From Sipunculus nudus (lineage: Eukaryota > Annelida > Sipuncula > Golfingiida > Sipunculidae), in the NCBI GenBank assembly GCA_026874595.1, contig CM049316.1:61453676-61517675 (forward strand): a stretch of DNA of 64,000 nucleotides, in the 5' to 3' direction. Every line of letters begins with the position of its first letter. Within the stretch, counting starts at the first letter, position 1. Under the pieces are notes generated by a model that was given only the letters and a program-made list of their open reading frames with translations, ran no database searches and was not told the DNA's origin. Shown here in pieces: positions 1-13,500 of this stretch. The translations under genes were made by a program, and so were the position numbers.

Positions 1-231
1 ATTTACAAAAACATAGTATCATGTATAACCATTGCTTTTAATGTGATCATTTACATATTTTAAAAAAAATTTACCAAACAATCAGTATCATTGAAAATAC
101 ATAACAAGGATGTTTTACTTATAAATACAAAATATCTCAATCAGTTATTGCATGGATTAATAATGATATACATTTTTTGATATACTTAAAAATCATTATT
201 GATGAAAATTAATATATTGTATACTTTTTAG

Positions 232-278
232 GCCAATGCCAACCAGAGATCAGGAAGAGCTGGTAGAACAGGTCCAGG
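232..278 (+). CDS. DHX38: DHX38 exon with helicase motif VI
   Basis: Acceptor AG at 230-231, donor GT at 279-280. It encodes [16 protein letters not shown]; motif VI (QRxGRxGR) carries the arginine fingers for ATP hydrolysis. Starts in phase 0 and ends two bases into a codon. Confidence 0.93.
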
Positions 279-3200
279 GTCAGTACATGTATATATACTG
301 TTGTCAGCTTCCAATTCTCTAGGTTAAAATTTCATGATTCTCACTCTATCATTGCTATTTAGGGTTCCATTTTCATAATCTCACAATGAAATAATCTTCA
401 CAGAGTATTATCACAAGAATTATTAATGTTAAAGGTGGCCATTCACTTTCCTTCTGAAAAAGCATTTGTGTGATTTCTGGCTTCCTCTGTGTATATATTA
501 ATGACCTAAGGGTAATTTTGGTTGTTAAAAGTTTGTATAAGGCCTTGGTGAACTTATTTTATCAACATGTTTGTATACACAGCAATATTGACAAATGAGA
601 AAAACATGAAATTAAGGTGGTATGTTGCATATAGGCAGAGGTAGAAAGGTTACTTGTTGCAAAGTCATTTGCAAAGCTCTGGCTTAACTGACTTGCTGCC
701 AGATGCCCTTGCTGAATTTGTTTTGATTATTTTGGGAAGCCCCCACATATTATAAACATGTTGACATAATCAAAACAAGCAGTCTGTGTGCAGAGATATC
801 CACGTTTTTTAACTATTTTTATAAAAGCTCCAAATGATTACCTGTAGTTTATGAAGGTCAGATAGGTAATTGGGCCCCTTTAAACAATATATCTGCAAAA
901 TTGTAACAACAGTACTTGGACCTTGGTGCACATGGAAGCAGTGGAGATTATTGATTATTTTTGCAGAAAACATGAAAGATTTGATATCATTTATAACAGC
1001 AATCTTAGACTTATGGGTAACATACAAGATTTATTACTATCTCTGATATCAATATTTTGCCCCTTTAGATTTACCTTCAACCATGGGTTAACAACAAGGA
1101 CAGGTTTATTATTGTGGTAATTTGTGTTTTGTTAACATCATGAATATATACCCTTGTGAACAAAAGGCAACCACAGCATGGCTTTAACGTGTCTGTAAAT
1201 CATTACAATGTAGAAAGGTCATTGACATTACCCTAGGACCCTGAAGTAAAAAATTAATTTAGTTTTAATGTGAGTAGGTCCATCAACCAACACTTGAAAA
1301 TCACTGGTGGAGACATCTTGTGGTTTAATTTTGTATTAACAATTTCTGTAATTTGGATTTTAAATTATAAACCAAAGTGTTGGTTTAAGTATACTCTCTG
1401 TAAGTTATATTTTAATACAATCATGACCTTTATGAATTTATAGACAGTGCTGGAGATTGTACACCAGTCGTCAGTATAAGGAGGAACTGTTAACATGTAC
1501 AGTCCCAGAGATACAGAGGACCAACCTGGCCAATGTTGTCCTCCTGCTCAAATCGCTGGGTGTTCAGAACTTGTTACAGTTCCATTTCATGGACCCACCA
1601 CCTCAGGTAAGTATCAAATGCATTAAAGAGGGTTATCTTTTAAACTATGTATGTTGGATCCTATCTCATGAGATTCAATAAAGGTTAGTTAAATTCTCAA
1701 CTCAGGGACTTACATTGTATGTTACTGAAGCTTTCAGCCATATCACATAGTCATCATCAACAAACTTGTACATTTGACAATGACTCAGGTGTTGTCACAT
1801 GACCACAGGGATCATATGACAACAAGTAGTTGTAAATCTGTGATATGGTCTAAAGCTATAGCTACATACAGTGTAGTTCCCTTAGTTGAGAATTTTACCA
1901 TCCGTTGTGGTTATCTTTCACATTGCACAAATTGTGTCAGTGAAACACTTGATTATGTGACATATATTACATTATATTATATTATATTATATTATATTAT
2001 ATTATATTATATTATATTATATCATATCATATAATATTATATCATATTTAATATTTTATATTATATTATATTATTTAATTTTCTTTTATTATATTTCATT
2101 TTATGTAATTTTATGTAAAGATGATATTGTACCACATTGCACATTTGTTAAAATACTTGACATCATATCAGTACTTGATATATATTTTACAGGATAACAT
2201 CTTGAACTCCATGTATCAGCTGTGGGTGCTTGGTGCTCTAGACAACACAGGGTCCCTCACTCCCCTGGGTCGTAACATGGTAGAGTTCCCCCTGGATCCA
2301 GCTCTGTCTAAAATGTTGATCGTTTCAGTAGAGATGGGATGCAGTGCTGAAATTTTGGTAATATCTGCCCTTCAGAATTCAGTAAAAGCAGTTGATGGAT
2401 CCCTTAAATTTATGCAGTTATGCTTGGAAACTCATATACTTGTGAATATATTGATGAATGTTTCATCAATGACTAACTTACCAGGGCTTTGATGGATCTT
2501 CACAAAACTACTAATAATAGATTATTTCACCTGAGTTCGATTATGAGCAAAATCCATGCATATTTAATAAGGTCAGAGGGCAATAGGCTACTTTGTGGTT
2601 CACCACAATAACTTACCAGAAATAAAATTGATTATTGAAAAAAAAAAACTCAAAAGAAATAATAATCATTATAAAATCTTGCCTGAGTTCGATTTTCAGC
2701 AAATTCCATACATATTTAATGAGGTCAAAGGTCACCAGACTTTGGTTGCGCCATAATGACTTAGATCTGAGGGACATTAATAGAGACATTTATGAATATC
2801 AGACAGTATAATTACATTCTTGGCAAAATTCATTCATATTTAATGAGGTCAGAGTTCACGAGACACACAACAGGCATATAATGTACCGTTTGCAGACCAG
2901 TGCTCTTGGTGTGAAGTTTTAGTGGTTAAGTCATTATAATAGTGGATCAATTAAATGGATTACATTTTGTATACAAATTAAATAATCCTGCTATCCACAC
3001 TCAGACTGAGGACCCGATGACTTTCTATTACATTTAGTTAGAATGATCTTGTCCATGGTATCACATCAGACTTTATTCTGCATTCAGCTTTAAAATCCAT
3101 TTTTATGCCCCCGCCACAAAGTGGCGGGGGCATATAGTTTTACCCATGTCCGTCATTCCGTCCTTCCGTCATTCCGAAATAAAACAGTTGTACGGACTTT

Positions 3201-6200
3201 TTTTCACAATGCCTGCAGATATTGGGCAGATAATTACCAGTTTCAGATCGATTTCGTGTTTTGTCCCGTTGACCTAATTTTGACCGTTTTACGGCTCGAA
3301 AACTTAGAAAATTTCATGAAAAATATAAATTTTCATGACAAATACACATGTACAGACTTTTTATTGCAATGCCTGCAGATATTGGCCAGATTTTTGGTGT
3401 GTGGGCAGATAATGACCAGTTACAGATCGAGTTCGCATTTTGTCCCAGTTGACCTACTTTTGTACGTTTTACAGCTCCTTAACTTAGAAAATTTCATGAA
3501 AAATATAAATTTTCATGACAAATACACATGTACAGACTTTTTATCGCAATGCCTGCAGATATTGGCCTGATTTTGGTGTGTGGACAGATAATGACCAGTT
3601 ACAGATGGAGTTCACGTTTCATCCCATTTGACCTACTTTTGACCGTTTTACAGCTCACAAACAAAGAAAATTTCATAAAAAAGTGCACATGTACGGACTT
3701 TTTTCGCAATGCCTGCAGATACAGGCCTGATTTTTTGGTGTGTAGGCAGATAATGACCAGTTACAGATCAAGTTCTTGTTTTGTCTCAGTTGACCTACTT
3801 TTGGCCATTTGACTGCTCCTGAACATAGAAAGTTTAATGAAAAATATAAATTTTCATAACAAATGCATATGTACCGACTTTTTTTCCTCAATGCCTGCAA
3901 ATACCACCCTGATTTTTTATGTGTAGGCAGATATTGAGAGTTACAGATCGAGTTCATGTTTCATCCCAGTTGACCTACTTTTGATTGTTTTACGGCTCCT
4001 AAACATAGAATGGAATATGCACATGTATGGACTTTTTTTCACAGTGTCTGCAGATACTGGCCTGATTTTTGGTGTGTTGCTTGATAATGACCCATAACAG
4101 TTCGAGTTTGCATTTTGTCCTTGTTGACCTACTTTTGACCATATGACACCTCCTGAACTTAAAAAAATTTTCAAAATTTAACAAATGTTTCCAATTTGCC
4201 CCAGGCGGGGGCATTCGTGTCGTTCCGACACATCTAGTTTACCTCTTTTATTATATTCCAGATTATCGTATCCATGTTGTCAGTTCAAGCTATATTCTAC
4301 CGGCCCAAGGGCAGAGAGGAGGACTCCGACGCAGCGAGGGAGAAGTTCCAAGTCCCGGAGAGTGATCACCTGACCTACCTCAACGTCTACCAGCAGTGGA
4401 AGAAAAACAGGTCAGCACCATTCTAACAAAAAGTCTCTCCTTCAAACCCTAGAAAAATGTACACCCAGCCTGTCTCTGTGTGCTTTATATTGACTCTGAC
4501 ACACACAACATTGTGAGGTTTCATAGATTAAGCAGACAGCAGCACAACTGATTTACAGCAGGCCCTGTGGACAAATAAAAAATAGTCTCATTTGTTTTAA
4601 CCTTATGTGAAATTCAAAGCACATGTTCCGGCAAACTTTATATATTTATGACTTTTATCATCTGTACAGACCACATTGTCATATATAAAAGTTCATCTGA
4701 CAGGCTTTTGTGGTCTAGCTCTGCTGGCAGATGCAAGTTCCAATCTCAGCTGAGAAGCATTGAGATTTTTCAAGGTTGGTGCTCTGCTAGCGCCATATTG
4801 ACCTTCTGAAATTACGACCAGATTACTTGTTGTCAGTTTGCCTTTACATCTAGGTTTGAGGAACCCATTATAAGTCTCCATGAGAATACAAATATTTTTG
4901 TCATTTTTAGCTCAGCTGACTATAAGTCATCTGAGCTATAGTCGTGGTCCATTGTCTGTCGTCCGTCCTTCTGTCCGTCCGTCCGTCTGGATGTCCGTCC
5001 GTAAGACTGGCACGTTTCGACACTGTTGCACCTACGAATCTGAAATTCGGCATACAGTTAGATGTCCCCAAAATCTCCTACCATGCCAAAAATTGGGTCA
5101 ATATGACTTCGTTCCTTCGAGATATTAAGGAAAAACCTCAATTTTTTAATAGAAATATATTTTCACACTTCAGGACTGCCTAATATCAAAACCACTCATC
5201 TGGTTTTCTTCATTTTTACCATAAATATTCCTCTATATGGTTCCTATGTACATGCCAGAAATTAAGTCAGTATTATGTAATTTAAAAAGTTATGGGCCCA
5301 AACATAATGGACTTTGTAAAAAAATGAGGAAAGATATTTTGTCACTTAAGACCAAAAGTGTTAAGGGTAGGAATTTTTTTTCAGTAATACTACTTTAAAT
5401 AATCAAAATTTAATTGTATACCAAAAATTAGATCAAAATCTGTTAAATTTTTTTTAAATATTGGCAAAAATATAAAATTGGTACCTTAAATTTTGCCCAA
5501 GTTTGACCATGGCACATTTTTTTCCTGTAACTGATGTGGATTTAATTTTCAAAGCATGTTTTTGTTACCATTTCAACTGTTAAAACAAAATAATTGAATC
5601 CAGTTGATCAAAAACTGTAGCTTTTATTCAAGTTTTCAAGCACCATGTCACATATTGTTTACATCAAGCTAGTGTTATGCAGTTCACTAGAGCTCAGCTC
5701 CCCAGCTTCAGCTCTAAGTTCCTTAATTTTTGCATACAGTGAGATGTCTCCAAAATCCTCTACCATACTAAAAGTTTGGTCACTAGGACTGCATTCCTTC
5801 GAGATATTAAGAAAAAACTTCATTTTTCCATTGGAACCCCATTGTTACACTTTAAGATTGCCTAATATCAAAACCACTGATCTGACTTTGATCATATATA
5901 ATATACATATATTTCTATACATTTGCTATGCATATGCCAGAAATTATGTCAGTATTGTGTAATTGTTTTAAGTTCTAGGCCCAAACATAATGCACTTTGT
6001 AAAAAATCAAGAAATATATTTACTCTCTTAACATGAAAATTGCTGAAGGTAGACATTTTTTGCCAGGGATATAAAATTATTTAATCAAGATTCAATTGTA
6101 TTCCCAAAATTAGTTCTAAATTTTTCAAATTTTATAAGTTATTAGCATAAATATAAAATCAGTACCTTAAATTTTGCCCAACTTTGGCCATGGCATGTTT

Positions 6201-7507
6201 TTTCCCTGTAAGCACTGTTGATTTAATTTTCATATCTTGCACACGTAAGGATTTTAGCTTCTAAATTCTGAAGTTATAAAAGGAATTGGTCAAAAACTAG
6301 CTTTTATGAAAGTTTTTATGAGACCATATCACACCTTGGCTGTACTGAAGCCCCTTTTTTATGTCCTCACATTGACCTTTCAGGCCAATTATGCATGCTT
6401 GAAGCGAGGCACTCTGCAGCCAGCCCTCTCTTGGGTGGCTTCAACTGGATCTAACTGTCCAACCCCCTCCACTAGTATTTGTTTAGGCCATAAACATAAC
6501 AATAAACTTTTTTTTTTTTTCTTGGTTTATGATAAGAACCTAAAAAAATATAATGGAAAAGGAATTTATAGTTAATGAGTTACAGGGGATTACCTTGCAA
6601 TTACTGATCATTTATGGATCTTCCATGGATGGCCAAAATTGTATTTCAAATGACACCATGCAGTCACCATTGGGTATATTTCATTTCAACCATAAAAATG
6701 AAAAATAAATAATTAAAATAAATTGTTGTTTACTATTAGGGATTATATGAAGCAAGATAATGATAGACAAGGATGCAGTTGATTATATTAAATTAATCTA
6801 AATTTCCAGGTCTTTTCCAGGTGTTTAACTTGTTGGTTTATATTTATTACAAAATTAAAATAATAAATAAATATGTCAAAAATTTAAAATATTACTCATT
6901 TAAGATTTTAATTTGTTTTACTTATAACTCATGGTTGTATCAGTTGGTGTCATGATACTGGCTAAATAATCAAAATTTATCTTACTGGTCCTTTATTTCA
7001 GTTCATAAAATTAAACATTCCCAACTCCAGTTTGCTCCCGGTATGATATATTGGGTGTTTTGATCCTTGGATTAATTTTAACACATGTATTAGTTTTATA
7101 GCTGAGAATACTTTTCTTTTTTTCCTGATACCATTTAAAAAAATATAAATATTCAAATTTTTCCTGTTAGTGCTGTGGATTTAATTTTCACAGCATGTGC
7201 ACATTAACATTTCATCTGTTAAAATCTGAAATTTGAAACCAATTGATCAAAAACTGTAGATTTTATTCAAGTTTCCAGGTACCATGTCTTCATTGTTTAC
7301 ATCAGATCAGTATAAATGCAGTGTACTGGGCAGTTACATAACACCTTCAGGTCTGACCTACTGCCACTGTGAGTGTCTGGGTCAGGCTGGGTCAGACAGT
7401 AATTACCAGAGAGCCTCTCTTTCTCTCTCTCTCTCTGGCAGTCTAGGTCTTTCTTTCTCTCTCTCTCTCTCTCTCTCCTCTGCCTTTTCTCTTTCTTTCT
7501 CTATCTT

Positions 7508-7553
<46 letters not shown>

Positions 7554-10500
7554 TCTCTCTCTATCCCTAATTTCCTCCCTTCCTCCCTCCATCCCATTCT
7601 GTTGACAGGTACTATAAACTAGATACATTAGCTATAAATGTTGATGCAATTTAGAAATGAGAATCAACTGAAATATTCACAATCACATGTATGTTATACT
7701 GTAAATTTATAGTAACATTCGGAAACTTGGATTAAAATTATGTAATGAAAAAAAAGGAATAAATGCAAATATTGTTAATTTTTTCTTGACTCAGTAGAAT
7801 GGGGAAAAAAATTATTTGCTTTGTTTCTCCATCTTTCTGTCTGTTTTAAATATTTAATGTTCATGAATAAACTTTTTTTTATAAGCACTGTTGAATTAAA
7901 TTTCATATCCTGTATGTATATCCAAGGGTGTTGTAACTCTCACCATCCCCTTCTTCATCCCACTGAGGCTTTGCTCCTTGGCACTGTGAACAGTAGTTCT
8001 ATGGCTATAGCATAAAATTTAATAATTAAAGAAAATATCTACAGAGAGACAGAGGCATTGTAACTCTGATCATAACACAACCCCCCCCCCCCCCCCATCA
8101 AGTCATTGCACCTGTGGAATGGGGAAGTTATGGCAACTGTATACATATCATAAAATTGATAAAAAAGGTTTACCAAATAAATTGGATCTCATCAGACAAA
8201 TGCGTAAACTGTTGAACTGTCAACAGCTTATCAAAAATGTAACCAGTGGAAAGGCATGGTCAGGTCTCAAATATTATTTGCAACAATATCTTCAATCATA
8301 TAAACCAACCATGGCCCAGATTACCTCTTCCTCTCAAACATTATCTACATTTCATCATATTTTTAAGATTTTAACCTTCCAGGTGGTTCAGTACTGTTGA
8401 CCATTTGTCCATAGGTACCTATGTACATGCCAGAAATTATGTCAATATTGTGTAAAATGTAGACGTGAGGGGCATTAAAATAATGCACCTTGTCAAGACC
8501 GATCTTGTCAAGATATTATGTCATACAGTCACAAATTCATAAATCCCCTTATCAGCATAGTTAATCATAACCTTGTATATGTCAAATTGAACTCTTGCAG
8601 TTTTCCAAACACTATAGATCCTTCAACAAATAGCCTTATCATCATTATACCACTGCTAAGCATACTGTCATTGCATTCATATTTGCTCAAATAAATTGCT
8701 TTTTTTTTACCCCTCCCAAATAAATAAAAAATAAACCACTATATTTTACTCCATATTAATCCATCAGTCAGGTTATTTCATAAATCATTTACTCACATTG
8801 TCACCCCTAACTTAACGTGATAACTTTACAACGGATATATCCTATAAAACAATAGGATGGGTTAACGCTCGCCACTTGATTTCATTAATCAAGAAATTAG
8901 ATCCCGGTCATTACAGGTGACATTTCCAGGTTCTTTTAAGGACGTGTATTAAAATACCAGACAATCATACACCCAGATCAATAGAAACTATGAGACATCA
9001 GGTTAAATTCACAAATATAATTCAAGACAATACTTACAAAGATGTAGATGTGTGTGTGCGTTGATGTGTCAATACGACAGTTCTTCACATTAAAATTATA
9101 GGATATTTACTGAGTCACTGGTTTGTATAATAAACCATAAAGTCCAGTTCCTTCAGAGATCTCTGGTTACTGTTTTGTGTAGAATCTAGCGTATGGTTAG
9201 CAGCATATAGTCTTTCTGAGTTTAGCGATCTTCAACTGATCTTGCTTGTCAGCGACCCGGGTAGGTTCACGTTCACATGCATGCAATAGCGCCCTTTGTT
9301 TACGTTGAGCTTAGAGTCCTTGACCTTGCTCTTGTAGCAACGGTTCACGGCTTACGGCGGTTATGTATCTAGGTCAAGCTGAACTAGGCCGGCAGGTGAC
9401 AAACGCGCTCTCTCTATATCGCCAATACGAAGCTCTTTCGGCAGCACGGCTGAGTTCTTATGAGCTGGGTCCTTGCCTCATGCAGAAGCTTGCTTCTATG
9501 CCGTCCCTGGCGTTTCAATGTTCGTGCGTGCGTGCTGCCACCTCAAGCTTCAAGACCCAACTGAAGGCAGCTTCCAGCGTCTCTCCCTGAACTCTGACGT
9601 CACAATCGTCGTCACAATACGGCGATCCGGTTCTCTGATTGGCTTATGGCTCAAGTGTCCCATATAAGGTTATATGTGACCTGGTTTGACTGCTAGCGTC
9701 ACCATGGCGACCCACATACCAGAATATAATTAATACACACGATGCGTGACACGGATAAATCAGCTGATAGCCGATGGGATTTCATACAGAATACACAATA
9801 TATATATACAATTAAGACCTGTCAACGCTTTAGGATGACGCTTCACGTCAATATCAATAGAGAACATACTTCGTTAAACTATGATACAAAACACCGTACA
9901 TATTGTCACCGATTTCTGGTGACATCACCCCCTCCTTTTAAGGAAAATACACAGTATTTTCTCGATACATTGTATCGTTCTATCTTACAGGGTCCAGCTA
10001 AACATATTTACATGTAGCAATACATAGCAATACATAAGGGTCATGTAACAAGTTGTCATTAGTACATGCCCACGGTCTATGACACAGGGCAAAAATCTTG
10101 TACATGTTTAGACTTAACTGGCTAAACATTATAGCTCATTACATCCTAACACTCAGGCAGTCTGCTAAGAAAATCAGTTTAGTTTACCTGACACTGCTTC
10201 AATATCAAATCTAAACTCTTGTAGAACCAGTGACCATCTCATTACTCTCTTATTAGCACATTTTGATTTGCTAATACACTTTAATGGTTTGTGGTCGGTC
10301 TGAATGGTGAACGGTCTACAAGCCAGGTACATCTCAAATTTCTGTACAGACCATACAATTGCTAATGACTCTTTCTCGATGGTGGAGTAATTTCTCTCCC
10401 TGGGCAATAGTTTACGACTGGCATAAGCTACTGGGTGCATGATCCCCTCGTGTCTTTGCATCAGGATACAGCCAATACCCACATCAGATGCATCACATTT

Positions 10501-13500
10501 CAAATAAAATCGTTTACTGAAGCCAGGTAGCTTCAGTATGGGAGGGTCTGACAGTTTATCCTTTAGAGAACAGTACGCGTTCTCGTGTACGGGTTTCCAG
10601 TCTAGTTTGTTAGGTTGACCTTTACGCGTTGGATCAGTCAAGGGCACCGCTATTTCCGCATAGTTTGGCACGAATTTTCGATAGTACCCTGTAAGACCTA
10701 GGAATGCTCGCAAAGCCTTCTTTGTCTTAGGTCTATCAGTGCTCTGTTTCCCCGTCTACACCGTAAGGATCATGTATAGAATCAGATGCACCCTTGGCTA
10801 CCGCTGCCAGAATATGCTGGGGCTCGTTTCTAGCATGGTACCGTTTCAGCATATTCACGTGGAAGGTTTTAACCTTATCGCCAATCTTAATCCGATAGTC
10901 TAAGTCTCCAACCCTGTTTACAATAGTATAGGGGCCTTTCCACTGTACCATTAATTTGTTCCGCTCCGTCGGGAGTAACAACAAAACTTCGTCTCCGGCC
11001 TCAAACCTGCGCGTGCATTTACCTCTATCATATAACAGTCTGTGTCTGTTCGCTGATTTGTTCAACGCCTCTCTAGCTAACGCGCATGTGTCGCTTAGTT
11101 TGTCTTGTAGGTCCAGGACGTATTGGTACGTGGTTTTAGTCTCGACGCTAGTATCTCGCTTGGTCCACAGATCCCTTAGAATCCGCATCGGTCCTCTAAC
11201 AATCCTACCATAGAGCAACTCAAAGGGTGAGAACCCTGTGCTCTCATGTGGCGCTTCTCGGTACGCAAAAAGCACGGCGCTGAGGTACCGATCCCAATCT
11301 CGCGGTCTTTCCTCGCACATCCGTTTCAACATTAACTTTAACGTACCATTGAATCTCTCCACCATTCCGTTGCACATAGGATGGTAAGGAGTAGTGGTGA
11401 GCTGTCTTACAGACAAAACACGGCTAACTTCTCGCATGAGGTCTGATGTAAATTGTGTTCCCATGTCAGTAAGCACCTCTGACGGCACTCCTAACCGCGC
11501 ATAAATATCAACTAGCGCATCAGCCACAGAGACTGTATCTATGTTCTTTAAAGCAACAGCCTCCGGATATCTAGTGGCATAATCCATAACGGTCAAAATA
11601 TACCTGTGACCTCTCTCAGACGCTGGATGGATCGGCCCAACCAGATCCATCGAAATTCTACGCCAGGGCTCATCAATTAATGGCATCTGGCCTAACGTAG
11701 CTCCAGGCACCTTGCCTTTCGGTATGGTTTTCTGGCAAATGGGACAGGACTTGCAAAACTCAGCAATGTCATTATACATCCCTTTCCAGAAAAACTGAGT
11801 TCTCACGCGGTCGTGCGTTTTGTCTATGCCCTGATGGCCCGCCATAACCGCTTCGTGGCCCATCCTCATTACGTCGTACCGTAACGTCTGAGGTACCACC
11901 ACTCGAGATCCATCTTGATCTCCCCGTTTATCACTCACAACCCGAACTAAATATCGGTCCTCAATTCTAAATGGACTATCATTTCTAGCCTCTCTAGCTA
12001 GCCTCCAATACGGCGCTAAAGACCCATCCTCCTCCTGCGCCTTCAAAAATTCGGCCGGACTCACATCGGCAACTGGGCTTGCAACATTCAAGCTACGCGT
12101 CGGTATCTGTTTCTCTCGTGCAGCGCTCCGTGTCTCCACCGCGGACGACACCTCCTTTTGTGACTCTACACCGTCACACACTATGCCTGAGGACCGCTCA
12201 GACTTCCACGTCGGGTCCGGATCATACGGATCACGCGCTCCCGCTACGTTACCTAGCGCTAAATCACACACAGCATCCCCGACCACCATTGCCTCGATAG
12301 TACCGACAAAGTACGCACAGTCCACATTAATCCTAGCCGTAGGAAATTGTCTTACAGACCCGTCGAACAACCTACACTCGACCTGGTGTCCGGTGAACTG
12401 ATTCGGCTCCACGTACGACTCACGTATTCCTGCCGAGGAACATCCCGAATCCCGCAGCACCCTCGCTGACTTACCATTCACCAGCCCTTCACACACAGGT
12501 AACGAGATTCTGCCTTCTGTCTGGGCAGCAAATCCTAACGACTGACTCGGACTCTCTACTTCCGGTTTCACCGCACCGACTGTCTCGATTTCCGCCTCGA
12601 CTACTGCCATTGACATAGTCTCCGGTTTCTGTTTTGGGTTATACGGGGGGCTAAAATTAGTCCTATACCTCTGCTGATCGCCAGCAGCACGCCCTACTTG
12701 AGGGGAAGACCTAGGCCTCGACCGGGCACTAGTCTTACATTCCCGCGCCTTATGTCCCAGTTCATTACATAAATAACATCTGATGCCTCCTGATGGCTTA
12801 AATGTCTGACCGCCCGGACTGCGCTCAACCTCTCGCTTCTCTCTAGGCTGAGATACCGGTTGCGCTGGACGCGGCACATTATTGCCATAACGAGGACCTG
12901 CTGTAAGGCTGTGTACACCGTGAGCCTCCGTATAACTCTCGGCTAAGTCTACCATACTATCAAAGTCACGACACCGTCTCTCTTTCAAAAACATAGAGAG
13001 ATCCCTACTACAGCAGTTTACGAACTGCTCACACATCAACAGGTTAACTACCCCGTCGTAGTCACCTCCGACCCCTGCCATCCCTATCCAATGGTCTAGG
13101 TATCCACTCAGTCTCACCGCAAACTGACTCGGCGTTTCGCCTCGCTCAGGCCTACAAGTCCGAAACTTGTGTCGATAACCCTCTTCGGTCATTTGGTATC
13201 GCTTTAACAAGGCTATCTTTAACTTATCGTAATCCATGGCCTCACTAACCGATAACTGTGTGTAAGTCCCTAGCGCCTTACCCCGCAGTAACGGACTCAG
13301 GTGTAACGCCCAATTCTCCCTATCATAGCCTTGACATACAGCTAATCGTTCAAATCGCTCAAGAAACGCATCTAGCTGATCGTGAGCCTCATCAAAAGGT
13401 GGAAGCTGGATTTTCGGGAATACATCCCTACTTCTCTCTTCTTTAACCCCAGAGTCAGACTTTAACCTTAGAACCTCTAAGTCGTGGGCTCTAGCCTCTC

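Noticed and set aside
7284-7628. Ser/Leu-rich and Arg/Glu-rich ORFs
   Set aside because: They translate the (CT)n microsatellite.
9363-9667. ORFs on + strand within the LTR (and identical ones at 14968-15272)
   Set aside because: They lie inside both LTRs, antisense to the element, with no family resemblance; duplicated because the LTRs are.
10745-10765. Programmed -1 frameshift site (GGGAAAC) between integrase and RT frames
   Set aside because: The heptamer is not in the needed register and the frame change is +1; a deletion junction explains it better.
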